From Ligustrum vulgare (taxonomy: Eukaryota; Streptophyta; Magnoliopsida; Lamiales; Oleaceae): a stretch of 64,000 nt of DNA. Each line of letters opens with the position of its first letter. Position 1 is the first letter of the stretch. Made by a program: the position numbers and the translations under genes. The stretch lies in assembly GCA_963555705.1 (NCBI GenBank), contig OY743182.1, positions 51,836,592 through 51,900,591 of the forward strand, in the 5' to 3' direction. Positions 32,487-43,040 of this stretch are shown here, piece after piece. The notes beneath the pieces were generated by a model that searched no databases, was not told the DNA's origin, and worked only from the letters and a program-made list of their open reading frames with translations.

Positions 32487-33290
32487 GTTGTGACCAATTA
32501 ATTTTTGTGACCTATAAAATTTGTTGTTTGTGACTGAGAATTAGATTGTGACATATTAAATCGACAATTTGTGACAACCAAATGAGTTGTGACCACATAA
32601 TTTGATAAATTGTGACCTATCAAATTCTTGATCTGTGACTAAGAAAGTTTATGATTGGTGAAAATTGTGACCTAAAGAATTCGTGATTCTATAAAATTTG
32701 TAACTTGTGACCAATAAAGAAATTGTGGCTCATAATTTGTTAAGGTTGTGACTTATTAAATCGAGTTTGCGATTGAGAAAAATTGTGACCTACAAAATTT
32801 GAAATTTTTGACCGAAAAATAAGTTGTGGCCTAAGAAATTTGTTATTATCGAACTGTGACTTTGCAGGTGAGGTGGGGAACTGTGACTTTGCAGGTGAGG
32901 TGGGGTGGCGTGGGGTGGGGTGGCGTGGGGTTTTTTGGGGCGAATTTTGCAACCAAATTTATAATTGTGATCGAAATATGTCTTCTTGTGACCCAATTGT
33001 GACTTTATGAGTGGGGTGGGTTGGATTGGGATGGGGTGAACTTTGTTAATAAATTTGTAATTTTGATCTAACTTTGGCTTGTGTGATCAAACTATGACTT
33101 TTCGAGTGGGGTGGGGTGGATTTTGCGACTAAATTTGTAGTTATAATCGAACTATAACTTTAAGTGACTGATTATGACTTTGTGTGTGGGGTGGGTGAAT
33201 TTTTTGACTAAATTTTATGATCGAACTATGACTTTATGTGATCAACTGTGACTTCGGGGGAAGGTGGGTGGAGTGGATGAGAATTGCTTT
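32487..33290 (-). repeat. TGTGAC- and G-rich tract
   Basis: This is the reverse-complement form of the GTCACA/CCCACC family. TTGTGACCTA-type units (32487-32850) grade into GGGGTGGCGTGGGGTGGGG (32875-32940) and back to GACTTTGTGTGTGGGGTGGG. It begins immediately at the copia LTR edge. No gene is present. Confidence 0.75.
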
Positions 33291-33981
33291 CTCTGACACC
33301 CTCTATGAATAAATAATCATCTTTCCTAAGATTATCTTAAAAATTTTCAATTTCTTTCTTTCTAAAAATTTTAAGCACGCCATCATCACACTTTTCATGT
33401 AAATAAGTGGAGCAATTTATTACATTTTACTATAGATAAAGTATAGGATTGAGATCAAGTACGATCTCATGCTGATCCTATAAAAAATTATGACACGATC
33501 TAAATCTAATTTCCTTACGAAATCATCCTAAGATCAGGATTGCGATCCCTACAACCTTGGTTTTGATTCCAAAATTTTTGGTGACACTGAATATAAAAAG
33601 TTCATCATCCCTATAGATAGATGAAGATGTGTTTGACTGAAAATAAAATACGTTTATTTACTTATATTGATTCAACTGGATATCATAAACTGACACGTCA
33701 ACAAGTCGTTAGTTCACGAATGATTTTTTGTTCAATAAATGTTGGTTCATTAATATGATGATTTGATTGAAACGTTATATGAAATTGGATCAACTTGGTA
33801 AATCAAAATTAATTTGGGTGTGGCCATGGTGATACTGTATAAATTACAGTAGCCTTGGGTGTATGTAATGCTAAACATCATAATGAAAAAAGTTGATTAT
33901 AAAAAAGGAAGATCCCATACACAGTAAAAGGGCTTGAAGGTTAACGTCATTTGGTTCTAAAATTCTAACTTACATAATCGA
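33291..33981. other. Unassigned AT-rich sequence
   Basis: No gene or known repeat was recognised. It may be the decayed upstream part of the copia remnant that follows. Confidence 0.35.
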
Positions 33982-34222
33982 AAATGAACTTAAGACATTC
34001 GGTGAAGCAATGTCAACACCAGTCACCAGAGGCTCTTTTTTCGAAAGAAGCTATCAATATAAAATTTAATCGACAATGCAAAATCACACTAGGAAGTTGG
34101 TTAATCTCCCACCTGAAAATAAACCTCTAGGCTGTGATTGGGTGTTCGATAAAATGTTAAATCTGAATGGATTTATTGATATATACATGGCCTGTTTGGT
34201 ATCAAAAGGATATAGACAAAAA
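33982..34222 (+). pseudogene. Copia reverse transcriptase, N-terminal fragment
   Basis: ELKTFGEAMS leads into LVNLPPENKPLGCDWVFD, NLNGFIDIY and LVSKGYRQK, the standard start of the Ty1/copia reverse-transcriptase domain, with a stop at about 34069. It is cut at GYRQK by a gypsy-family fragment, and the rest of the polymerase domain is missing. Confidence 0.8.
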
Positions 34223-35882
34223 TGATGTAGTGTATATGCATGTTGGTCATAATTTGTTGGGAAGGCCATGGCAATACGATAGGAGGGTGGTGCATGATGA
34301 GTTTAAGAATCAATATTCTTTTATGAAGGGTGGGAAGAAGCCTTTATCCCCTAAAGAGGTCTGAGATGATCAATTAAAAATAAAAGGTGAGTTTGAAGGG
34401 AAAAATAAGAGTGTTGAGGCCACGACCTCAGAAAAATGAGAGGGCGTGAAAATTGAAAACAAGAGAATTGATGCCACGGCCTCTGAAAAAGAAGAGATTG
34501 AGTGCAAAAAAAGAGGGAGTCCACCCACAAATTGATTTTTTTTGCACAAAGGTTGATGTACAAGGTTCCATGCCTTGAACTTAATCATGCTAATAAATCC
34601 CTCCCCAGTTTGGTTAATTCTGTTTTGCAGGTACCAAAATCAAATTATAAATTTAAAGCCGGAAGGGAAGATACTTGCAAGAAAGAACAACCCAAAATGT
34701 CAAAGGATAACCTCAAATACAAGCATGTTCCAATCACCAATGATTACAGAAGTTACAAGAAGATTGGTCAAGTTCCAGATTCGAGGTTGAATCCTTTCCA
34801 TGAGAGAGGGATGATATGATCCAAAGTAGGAGCTCCAAGGAGAAGTCGAGCTATTGGCATTACAACAACGATCTACATGGAAAATGGAGCAAGTTTCATG
34901 TTGAAATTGAGCCGGGAAGGTGAGTGGATCAAGCCGAATCAAAGGGGCGACATTCGAAGACCAGCACGGCTTTTCCAGCCGTAAGTGATAAATGTCACGG
35001 CCGTAATCTTCTCTCGGGAGAAAATGAAGATTTCCAGCAAATCCTTACGGTCGTAAGTCCAGTCGTCACGACCGTAAATCTTAAACAGAAGACCAGTTAC
35101 GGCCGTAAATGAGTCCTTCACGGCCATAACTCCAATTTTTTCGCGAATTTTAAATGTTTTTTCGTTTTTAATTATTTCTTTCCATATTTTGAACCCTAAA
35201 TGTGGCTAGGGCAAGGTTTTAGGTGTTTTTGACTATATTATGTTTTTCATTCATTATTGAACATTATTTTCAATGATTATTGAATTAAATTGAGAGAGGT
35301 TTCTTCATTGAAAGGTTGAGGAGTCCCTTTTCCTTGAACTTATCAAAGATTGAATCTTTGCAGTGTTCACCCATGAACTTATCAAGGAATTAGACAATCC
35401 TTGTGACGTTCACCAATTCCAGTTCTTTCCTCCACGTCGTCAATTCTTGCGTCGTGAGGTTTAGGTTGGAATCCTATCATCTAATTTTTATTGTTTTTCG
35501 TTCAATCTGATTTAGATCTTTCCTATCGTGTTTATTATTCCGCATTTTTGTCGCGTTCCCTGATTGGGATTGCATTGGTGATATCAGAACTTGGATCTAA
35601 TTCAGATTCTTGCCTTTTCTTGGTATTTTCTTGATTTTCATGTTCTTTGTATTCTTCATAGTTTTCCTTGATTTGATCCATTTGAAAATCCCATAAAAAC
35701 TTAAACTTGTTTATTTTAGTTAATTCTTATCCAAATTCAATTATGTTTGTTTCATTGCACTCGTAGTTGAATTTCGGATTAAAAAATTCCAAAAATTCAT
35801 TAATTTCCCTAAATTTTTGAAAATTGCCAGAAAATCCCAAACTTCAAGAATTTCTCAATTTTCTATTTTTTTTCGTGTCTTC
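34215..35882 (+). mobile_element. Chimeric TR-GAG-family fragment (internal-LTR-internal)
   Basis: The left part (34215-34811) matches the protease end and 3' internal region of 21535-25809: MHVGHNLLGRPWQYDRRVVH, then KNQYSFMKGGKK. Next is an LTR (34812-35574, 763 bp) starting TGATATGATCC and ending near GGGATTGCA, with five or six CACGGCCGTAA-type motifs at 34960-35130. After it comes leader sequence (35575-35882) that aligns with 22486-22750, including the degenerate primer site GATATCAGAACTTGG. An LTR with internal sequence on both sides points to a former tandem of elements joined by recombination. Confidence 0.8.
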
Positions 35883-36637
35883 ATTAGACACAAGTCTTCA
35901 CTTAGCAAAAAATAGAAGTGAACTTATACATCAATTAAGAGATTCTTAGATTATTAGAAGTCTGATGTATCTAATGAACAGCACAATCCAAATATTGCGT
36001 TCGTAGTTAATAAATTGAGTAGGTACACTTGTAATCCAAGCAATGACCACTGTAAGGCATTGAACATAGTACTTCAATATTTGAATACACCGTGAAACTT
36101 GGATTACATTACATGAGATATCCGGAAATATTAGAAGGATATTGTGATGCAAATTAGATATCTAATATGAAGGATTCTAAATCCACAAGTGGTTATGTAT
36201 TTAAACTTAGTCGTACAGCTGTGTCTTGAAAATCTTCAAAAAGACTTATATTTCTCTATCAACTATGAAATCAGAAGTTATAGCATTAGACAAAGCTGGA
36301 GAAGAAGTAGAATTGTTTCGTAACTTCTTTGACGATATTTCGTGCTAGCCTAAGCCGGTTCCTACAATTAGCATTCACTACAACAATCAGTTGGCTATCG
36401 GAAGGTCACAAAATAGTATGTATAATAGTAAGTCTATACATATACGTCGTATACAACAATACCATAAAGCAGTTGATCTCAAATGGTAATATTTCCATTG
36501 ATTATGTGAAATCAAAGGAGAATCTCATGGATCTGCTTACAAAAGGCCTACCAAGATATCAAGTATATTACCTATCAAAGGGAATGATATTAAAGCCTAA
36601 TATGTATGAATCAATAATGGTAATCCAACCTTCTTGA
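35883..36637 (+). pseudogene. Copia RNase H and C-terminus
   Basis: Across frames one reads LSRYTCNPSNDHCKALN, QYLNT, RYPEILEGYCDANW-like sequence, STSGYVFKLSRTAVS, KSSKKTYISLSTMKSE, then IHYNNQLAIGRSQNS and DYVKSKENLMDLLTKGL. These are the conserved blocks of the Ty1/copia RNase H domain and polyprotein tail. Several stops and shifts are present. Together with 33982-34222 and 37181-37738 it defines one broken copia element on the + strand. Confidence 0.85.
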
Positions 36638-37180
36638 CTGGAGATCACAAGATCTTGGTTCAATGAGACAACCAAGTTATTCATTTTCAGTTAAGCACTT
36701 AGCCTTTCTTTTGTTCAAATAAAAGTGTTGATTGTACATTGTACAAGGTTAAATTGTAAATTTTAATGATTCATTTTGCTTGGATGAACCAAGTGGAGTA
36801 TAACACAATACTCCTAATAGGAAATCACCTATGTAAGTGTGAAGTGGGGCCATTTCTATGGGAATTTGGGGCGTAAATCCCCTATAGCACTTATGAATTC
36901 CAAGAATTGTTCATGGTTAAAATGAACACAACTATGAGAACTTAAGAATTGATAAAAAAAAGTTATTGTATGGGTACTGTTGTCTTGGTTTACATTAATA
37001 GCTGGACAGTTCAAGATATTAAGTTCACTGACCAGCCAAGTAAACTCAATTGTATTCCACTAAGGCAGGTTAAAAGCCAAAATTTACATCTCCTTATGCA
37101 ATAACCCTTTCACATGTACTCTATGATCAAGTCTGCATTGCATTTAGCATAGTCATGATAATTTTCATTCATGTGGGGAT
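36638..37180 (+). other. Copia 3' untranslated region
   Basis: Non-coding sequence between the polyprotein end and the LTR, ending in the purine-rich ATGTGGGGAT (37171-37180), a plausible polypurine tract. Confidence 0.55.
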
Positions 37181-37738
37181 TGTTGGAAATTAGTCTACTT
37201 TGACCTCAAAATTGGGTGGGACCCGATGTTCAATTGGTTCATTCAATTAAATTCTACGTTTCGAGTAGATGAAAGTATTATATTTAATTTTAAAATCATT
37301 TCATTATGAATGAGAAATTATGGTTGAAAATTGGAAAATGAAATTAGAAATAATGGAAAACAATTGGAAAATGTTCCAATCCCACATTGGTTGCACAATC
37401 AACCTTGAATCACTTTATAAGCTCCAAATTTGGAAATGAGTTTGAGCCCCAAGGGGAAACACAATTCTTTAGAGTGGAGAGGAGTTTGAAAAACCCAAAA
37501 TGTGCACTACCCATGATTACAGAACCAATTAATCAGGCATGGTCAAGTAACTCATCTTTTGTAAGACAAAATCCCAATCAATATTAGCACAACATGAGAA
37601 ATTTTAACAAATTTCTCATAAATATTCCTTTCTTTTTCTTTCTATCAAGTGAAGGGCAATCATCACTTGAGAAGAACAAATTAGCTAGAATACTTCCAGC
37701 GTGGTAAAAATTTACGCTGTCGAGCAATATTGTTGACA
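37181..37738 (+). mobile_element. Copia 3' LTR (right end uncertain)
   Basis: It starts TGTTGGAAATTAGTC directly after the polypurine tract. It contains a TATA-like TTTATAAGC (about 37412) and a CT-rich stretch (37628-37645). The end is placed tentatively at TTGTTGACA. The 5' LTR is not in the window. Confidence 0.55.
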
Positions 37739-38040
37739 TCTAAAGGTAAAAAAAACCATGCAACATTAATTGGCATCTGCGAGCGCGCACACATCACATA
37801 TATATATTTATAGGAGAAAGATCTAGGAATTAATTAAAATTGCATTTATTTCATTAACGTATTTAAATTGTATAAATTACCTTTGGAATTAACCAACAAA
37901 GGAATAAAGAAAGAATCCAAGGAGTAAAAATGGAAAATAAATTTTCATGGCCGGTTCCCTATATAACAAACAGTACTGGTGCCTACGTTGGTACATATAT
38001 ATCTCAAAAATGCCCTCCAAAGTGTTCTTTTTTAACTCAA
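37739..38040. other. Downstream region of the peptide gene
   Basis: AT-rich, with a short TATATATAT stretch at about 37798. No feature beyond a likely 3' UTR for the peptide gene on the - strand was recognised. Confidence 0.4.
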
Positions 38041-38262
38041 TCAATGGTCTGGTCCTTTGAGGCTAGGCCCAGATGGTAACCGTTCAACCCAGTAAGATAT
38101 GGTGTATTTTGCCTTCTCGTACACTGCCGGAAAGTTGGCAAGGTGATTGGGGCCGGATAAATCCTCCAATAAAACTCTTGCAGCCTCGACTCCGACATCA
38201 TTAATAACAGCGAAAACGATAAAGAAGATGATCGATAAAGTGCATGCCCTCCTAAAATCCAT
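38041..38262 (-). CDS. PIP-like secreted signalling peptide precursor (73 aa)
   Basis: PIP/PIPL precursors are processed in the secretory pathway to short apoplastic peptides that signal through receptor kinases in immunity and development. From the ATG at 38262-38260 the product has a basic start (MDFRRAC), a hydrophobic core (LSIIFFIVFAVI) and a likely signal-peptide cleavage before ARVLLEDL. A variable middle follows, then the C-terminal SGPSLKGPDH stop. The family signature is SGPSxxGxGH; here the last Gly is Asp. An upstream in-frame ATG (38328) would put 22 charged residues before the signal peptide, so the inner start is preferred. It is intact, single-exon and of normal length, lying between a copia LTR and a MITE. 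A recently dead relative with lost regulation is possible. Confidence 0.7.
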   Translation of the reverse strand: MDFRRACTLSIIFFIVFAVINDVGVEAARVLLEDLSGPNHLANFPAVYEKAKYTISYWVERLPSGPSLKGPDH

Positions 38263-38923
38263 CGAGACTCGCAATATATCTATTTCTGAACGAAGAATGA
38301 AGAATTTCTTATTCTGATCAATTACCAATGTTAGGTGGATATGTGAATAGGAGATCTTGTTGGACTAAGTGCAAAACTTTGAATTGAAAAATTAATTTTA
38401 CACTATGTAGCATTTGTTGAATGGGATTAAAATTTAGGAAACGTGCTCAGCAACGAATTGTTGGAAAAGGTCGTGCATGCCGATTGTATGGCATATCCGA
38501 GGGGCTGGTGTTCTGGTGGGCATTACGAATTCTCCGACAGAGCATTTGAAATTCCCAAAATGGCCTTGTCAACTGTGTTTCTACAATTTGATTGGAGATA
38601 TTTGGTCTTTGGGTATTGTAGGTAAAATTATTTGACTTATATGAGTCTAATATTCGAATTATATTGAGTTGACTGAATGCATAGGTACTTTGTGTTGAAT
38701 AGACTGTAATTTAGTAAGTCCCAGTTTGAACCTCATTATTTGAAAAGTAATGTAGTTTTGAATATAATTTTTGGGAGAATTTGTTTGCGGTTAAAGAATA
38801 TTTGAAAAGTTAAATATTGTGAATTTGACTAAAATGAAGGATTGAGATTGAATGTTTTAAAAAGTTGATTTTAAAAAAATGAGAGTCAAACACGTGCTAA
38901 AAGGAAATTTTTGTTATTATAAG
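38263..38923. other. Upstream region of peptide gene; no other gene seen
   Basis: It would hold the promoter of the peptide gene (- strand). A 60-codon + strand ORF at 38443-38625 has no recognisable domain. Confidence 0.4.
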
Positions 38924-39436
38924 GTTGCGTTTGATATGTGGAATTTTTCATGGAAAATATGGTTTTCCACATGATTTTCCAACTTTGCGCTGTTTGGTTG
39001 CCCAAGTTTTCTATGGAATTCATTTTTTCACTTGCCTCGAAATCCGGTATTTTCCTTGTTTTGGAGGAATTTGTTTTCCAAGAGGGGAGGAGGTTTTATT
39101 TTCCATAAAAAATCATATACCATTTTCATTACGTTCGATCATTTTTGTTGTCGTTAATTGATTTATTTTTTTTCTAAAAATTAACATTATTATTATCAAG
39201 TACAAATGTATGAAAAAATAAAAAATAAATATTTTTTATTAAAATAGATAAATTTTGATTTTTTTTTCATGAAAAATAATGTCAATCAAACAACAAAAAT
39301 TGAAAAATTCCATACTTTTTTCACCTAAAAAATTAAACCAATCAAACACATTAAACTTCTAATTCTCATGAATTCAATTCCCTATAATTCATTTTCTTTC
39401 CACTCAAATTTCACCATCGCTATCAAACGCAGCTTT
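38924..39436. mobile_element. Tourist-like MITE, copy 2 (about 513 bp)
   Basis: The ends AAGGTTGCGTTTGATA and (reverse-complemented right) AAAGCTGCGTTTGATA are inverted. The interior shares ATTAACATTATTATTATCAA and CATTACGTTCGATCATTTTT with 31443-31975. The target duplication is not clear. Confidence 0.55.
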
Positions 39437-39632
39437 AGAGAAACCACATAGAGGCTGCCTGAGAGTTAATTAAATTACCATATTGTACATCTTTTCATTT
39501 AAATTTTTTTTTTTTCATATTCAACAGCTTGAAGTAGACTTTAAAGGGCTTTTCTCATTCAAATGCTTTCATCATCTAATAGTAATTACTTAATTCAATT
39601 ACTGAATATCTTTCTTTCTTTTTAAATTATAA

Positions 39633-40795
39633 CTAGTGGTGGCCTGTGCAATGTACGAAATGTGATAATAATTCTGTATATGATAGCGTCGAAGGGTAAG
39701 AAGATTGCAAAAATGAAGAAAATGACAAAAAGAGAGTGTTATGCTAACAAATATATTACACCTTTACTAAAAAAAATTATTTTAAATTAGACCATTCATA
39801 AATCATTAATTAATCTGGTTGATTATTTAGGATTCAGATGTGACACGAAAACATATAAAATCTTACAAAAACAAAGAAAATATGAAATAAGTAATGTGAA
39901 ATCTTCACATCGATATTAAGATCTTGCTATCACAACTTTTTTTAGCCTTCATAAAATTCATGAGTTTAGGGAGATAAAATTGACAAATGATAAATTCGAT
40001 GACTAATGATAAATTTGACAATTGGAAAGTTTGATGACTAAATGACAAATTTCATGAACTTATGAAAGATAAAGATTTCTTGAATTTGAAAGAATAAGGA
40101 CCAAAGTATACCTTATAATAGTATAAAAATAATAGATAAATGAAATAGTAAATGTGGAAAAAAGAAAACCTCAATTGATGCCATTATGATGTCATTAATG
40201 GTGCCTTATGAATAGTAGTATATGAATAGTATTTTCTATTAACCTCTTTTAATTTAATATAGTTAGGATAGGATAGGAAGGATAGGACAGGACAGGATTA
40301 GGATAGGATATGGTAGGATAAATAAGCGATGAAGCAATAATTGCATAAAATTCATGAGTTTAGAAAGGTAAAATTGATAGTTGAAAAGTTCAGGACTAAA
40401 TGATAAAATTGACAGTTGAAAAGTTTGATGACTAAATGACAAATTTTAGAAACTTATGAAAGATAAAGATGTCTTGAATTTGAAATAATAAGGACCAAAA
40501 TATACTTTACAATATTAGAAAAATAATAGGTAAATGAAATAGTAAATGTGTAAAAAAGGAAACCTCAATTGATGTCATTATGATGTTATTGATGATGCCT
40601 TATGAATAGTAGTATATGAATAGTATTTTCTCTTTGCCTCTTTTAATATAGTTAGGATAGTTATAATTAATAGTATTATAATAAATAGTTATAAGTTAAG
40701 TTGAAAATATGAGGATTTTATGACATCATACATGATGTAAGCCTTATGAATAGTAAATAAATAGTGATATTCCTTAGCCTCTTTTATAATAGTTA
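39633..40795 (-). mobile_element. Helitron-like element, block B
   Basis: The left edge A|CTAGTGGTGGCCTGTGCAATG has the CTAG and (degraded) hairpin of the block A copy at 7453. Two roughly 300-bp units (39950-40260, 40350-40660), separated by an AGGATAGGAT-rich stretch (40262-40320), end at CCTCTTTTATAATAG near 40795. It is non-coding. Confidence 0.5.
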
Positions 40796-41082
40796 TATGA
40801 TTATGATTATGATATCTTTGTGATTATGAAGGATTAGGATTAAGATAATAATATATAAACCACCAGAGACATATAAGTGTAAAATCAAGAACGAAAACTA
40901 AGCTCTTATTTACTGTAGATTATAAAGAGGAATTTATGTTTTGAATAGTGAATTTTTGAAAATTTTGTAGTTAGAAATTAGGAAAAGTTTTCAGTTTATC
41001 TGTAGAATATTTTATTTGTTAATGTTTAGTTAAAATGAGTATGGAAAAGAAAAATGAATTGGGAAAATGATGGACAATGCTA
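40796..41082. other. Non-coding sequence shared with block A
   Basis: It aligns with 8640-8905. No gene is seen. Confidence 0.55.
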
Positions 41083-41878
41083 GGTGGCGTTCTGTTTGTA
41101 TTTTATTTTGTATTTTCATTTTCGAAAATGTTTTGTGTTTTGTGTTTTCATTTTTGTTTTCAAATTTGCTTAAAACGCGTTTGGTTTGTCATTTCTGAAA
41201 ACTGTTTTTGAAAATGAAAAGTTGGAAAACACGTTCTGTTTGAAATTTTGCAGAACACTATTTAAACTATTTTTAATTAATTTGCTTGCAGAATACTACT
41301 AACTCCAACTCAAATTTCCTTTCACAATACACTAAAAATATGGTTACATACAACACACTAATGTGAGCATTAAGAGTCTATATTAACACAGCTTGGTCAA
41401 GTTCGGGACTTGAGAAAGCTCTACTTATATTAAAATCCAGAAAATGCAAGTTATTTCAAAACCACCAGAGTCCATTTATCATTGCATTTTTTGAAATATA
41501 ACAACAAGAATTCTCATTTAATTTTTTTTTTGTAATGTTGATATTGAATTCAATAAAACTTTATTTAAACTAAGTTTCAAGTTAGGATAATTCTCAAAAA
41601 AAAAAAAAAATCTTTATTTAGGCTTAGTTCCAAGTTAGGATAATTCTAAAAAAAATAATAAAAAAATAAAAACTTTATATTAAGCTTAGTTTTGGACATT
41701 TTTTGTCGAAATACACACAAAACGCCCAAAACGATGTTTCGGGCGTTTTCCGTTTTGTGTACAAATTTTTTTTTTTTTTTTCCAAAATGCGTTTTCGAAA
41801 ATGGTAAAGAGAACGCGTTTTTAGCGTTTTCGAAAATAAAAACAGAAAACGACCTCAAAACAGCAAAGAGAACAGGGG
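41083..41878. mobile_element. MITE, about 796 bp (block B only)
   Basis: The ends GGTGGCGTTCTGTTTG and CAAAGAGAACAGGGG are imperfectly inverted. CTA flanks both sides (41080-41082 and 41879-41881). Block A has the plain site GTGCTAAATTT at about 8901-8911. The inner arms also pair (ATTTTCGAAAATG near the left, CGTTTTCGAAAAT near the right). The 3-bp target suggests a PIF/Harbinger (Tourist) type. Confidence 0.7.
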
Positions 41879-41987
41879 CTAAATTTCGTGTTACAAGAAA
41901 CTATGATTATTTAAATTGTGGAGAAATTACATATGAAGAACATATATTGTAATGTATTTTGACTCATAGTACAAGGAAAAGAAAGAA

Positions 41988-42096
41988 GGGGGGCTTGTTG
42001 TACCCCGCCTTACCGCGAGAGGCACCACCGGCGCTACGTCCCCTCTTGTGACGGGCGGTAAGGCGGGGGGGGGGGGGGGTTACAACAAGTTTTTTT
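41988..42096. mobile_element. GC-rich hairpin MITE, about 109 bp (block B only)
   Basis: The arms CTTGTTGTACCCCGCCTTAC and, reverse-complemented on the right, CTTGTTGTAAC...CCCCGCCTTACCGC form a long hairpin around a 30-base loop. A 9- to 10-bp duplication AAAGAAAGAA flanks it, and block A shows the empty site GGAAAAGAAAGAAAATC near 9000. The TSD length resembles Mutator-type elements. A run of 14 or more G in the right arm may be imprecisely sequenced. Confidence 0.7.
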
Positions 42097-42105
42097 AAAG
42101 AAAGA

Positions 42106-42225
42106 AAATCGTGGAAAAAATGTTACCAATTTTAAGGGACACATAGTCTAATTAGTACAAGGAAAAAGGAAAAAGAAAGAAAATCGTGGGGAAAATGTTA
42201 CCAATTTTAAGGGACACATGGTCTA
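42106..42225. repeat. Tandem duplication of a 70-80 bp unit
   Basis: AAAATCGTGG(A/G)AAAAATGTTACC with TTTAAGGGACACAT(A/G)GTCTAATTA occurs twice in tandem. Block A has one copy (about 9015-9050). Confidence 0.75.
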
Positions 42226-42858
42226 ATTAAATCATGTATGTACAATGGCGTAAATATGAAGAATTATGGAAAATTAGCGATAGAATGACAATAAGAGTAT
42301 TTTTGATAAAAGATGGAAATGAAAATCTTCCCAATTCTAGTCTTCCAACTCTAGAGAAAATATTTGACGGAAAAATTGGGGAAAACATACTTTAAGATGT
42401 ACTCAAGAAATTTTCCTTGAAAATGATGTAGAACAAATGGCTGAATGGATAGAGAAACATTTTGGTAGAAAAGGAATAAACCATAGAGTGTGTTTAATAT
42501 TGTTTAAAATGAGATTTTTTGAAATGAATAATAATTTTAGGAGAAATGATGGTTGAGATTTAGTTGAAAAGCCAAATATTATGGATTTGACTTTTAATTG
42601 ATGGTTGAAATTGAATACTGTAGAAAAATGAGAAAAATTTAATGAAAAACAAACAAAGGCATAAATTACAGGTTTAACGTTCGAGCTCAAATTTGAGCCC
42701 ATAATAATTCGAAAAGGAAACGACAAAACGAAAAATATTCACCTCTATGCTGTAAAGTAGGGGTGATTTTAGCAATCCAAGTTCATTTAAGCGTCTAAAA
42801 TAGGTTTTTAATATTTTACTGTCATTTCTGTCATTTAGTTTATTTCAAATTCTTTTAA
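42226..42858. other. Non-coding sequence shared with block A
   Basis: It aligns with 9236-9358 and 10324-10650. A 107-codon - strand ORF (42403-42726) is not conserved in block A and is not called. Confidence 0.5.
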
Positions 42859-43040
42859 GGAAAAAGTACATAACTACAAACATAAAATTATCACTTTTTA
42901 AAACTAACAAACTTAGGATTTTTTTTTAAAATCAGCTGTTAATTATTAATTAATAAATATAATATTGTATAATATAAAAATAATTATCAATTATATATTA
43001 GATTAAAACTAATATAATATTTAAATAAAAAAGTCATCAA
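42859..43040 (+). repeat. Terminal-type repeat 'alpha', block B copy
   Basis: GGAAAAAGTACATAACTACA through TTAATTAATAAATATAATAT, directly followed by the C-rich tract. It matches 10651 and 48799 and, inverted, 53875. Confidence 0.6.

Noticed and set aside
42403..42726. 107-codon - strand frame with hydrophobic stretches
   Set aside because: The aligned block A sequence (10380-10720) does not preserve it, no domain is recognisable, and it overlaps the edge of the alpha repeat region.
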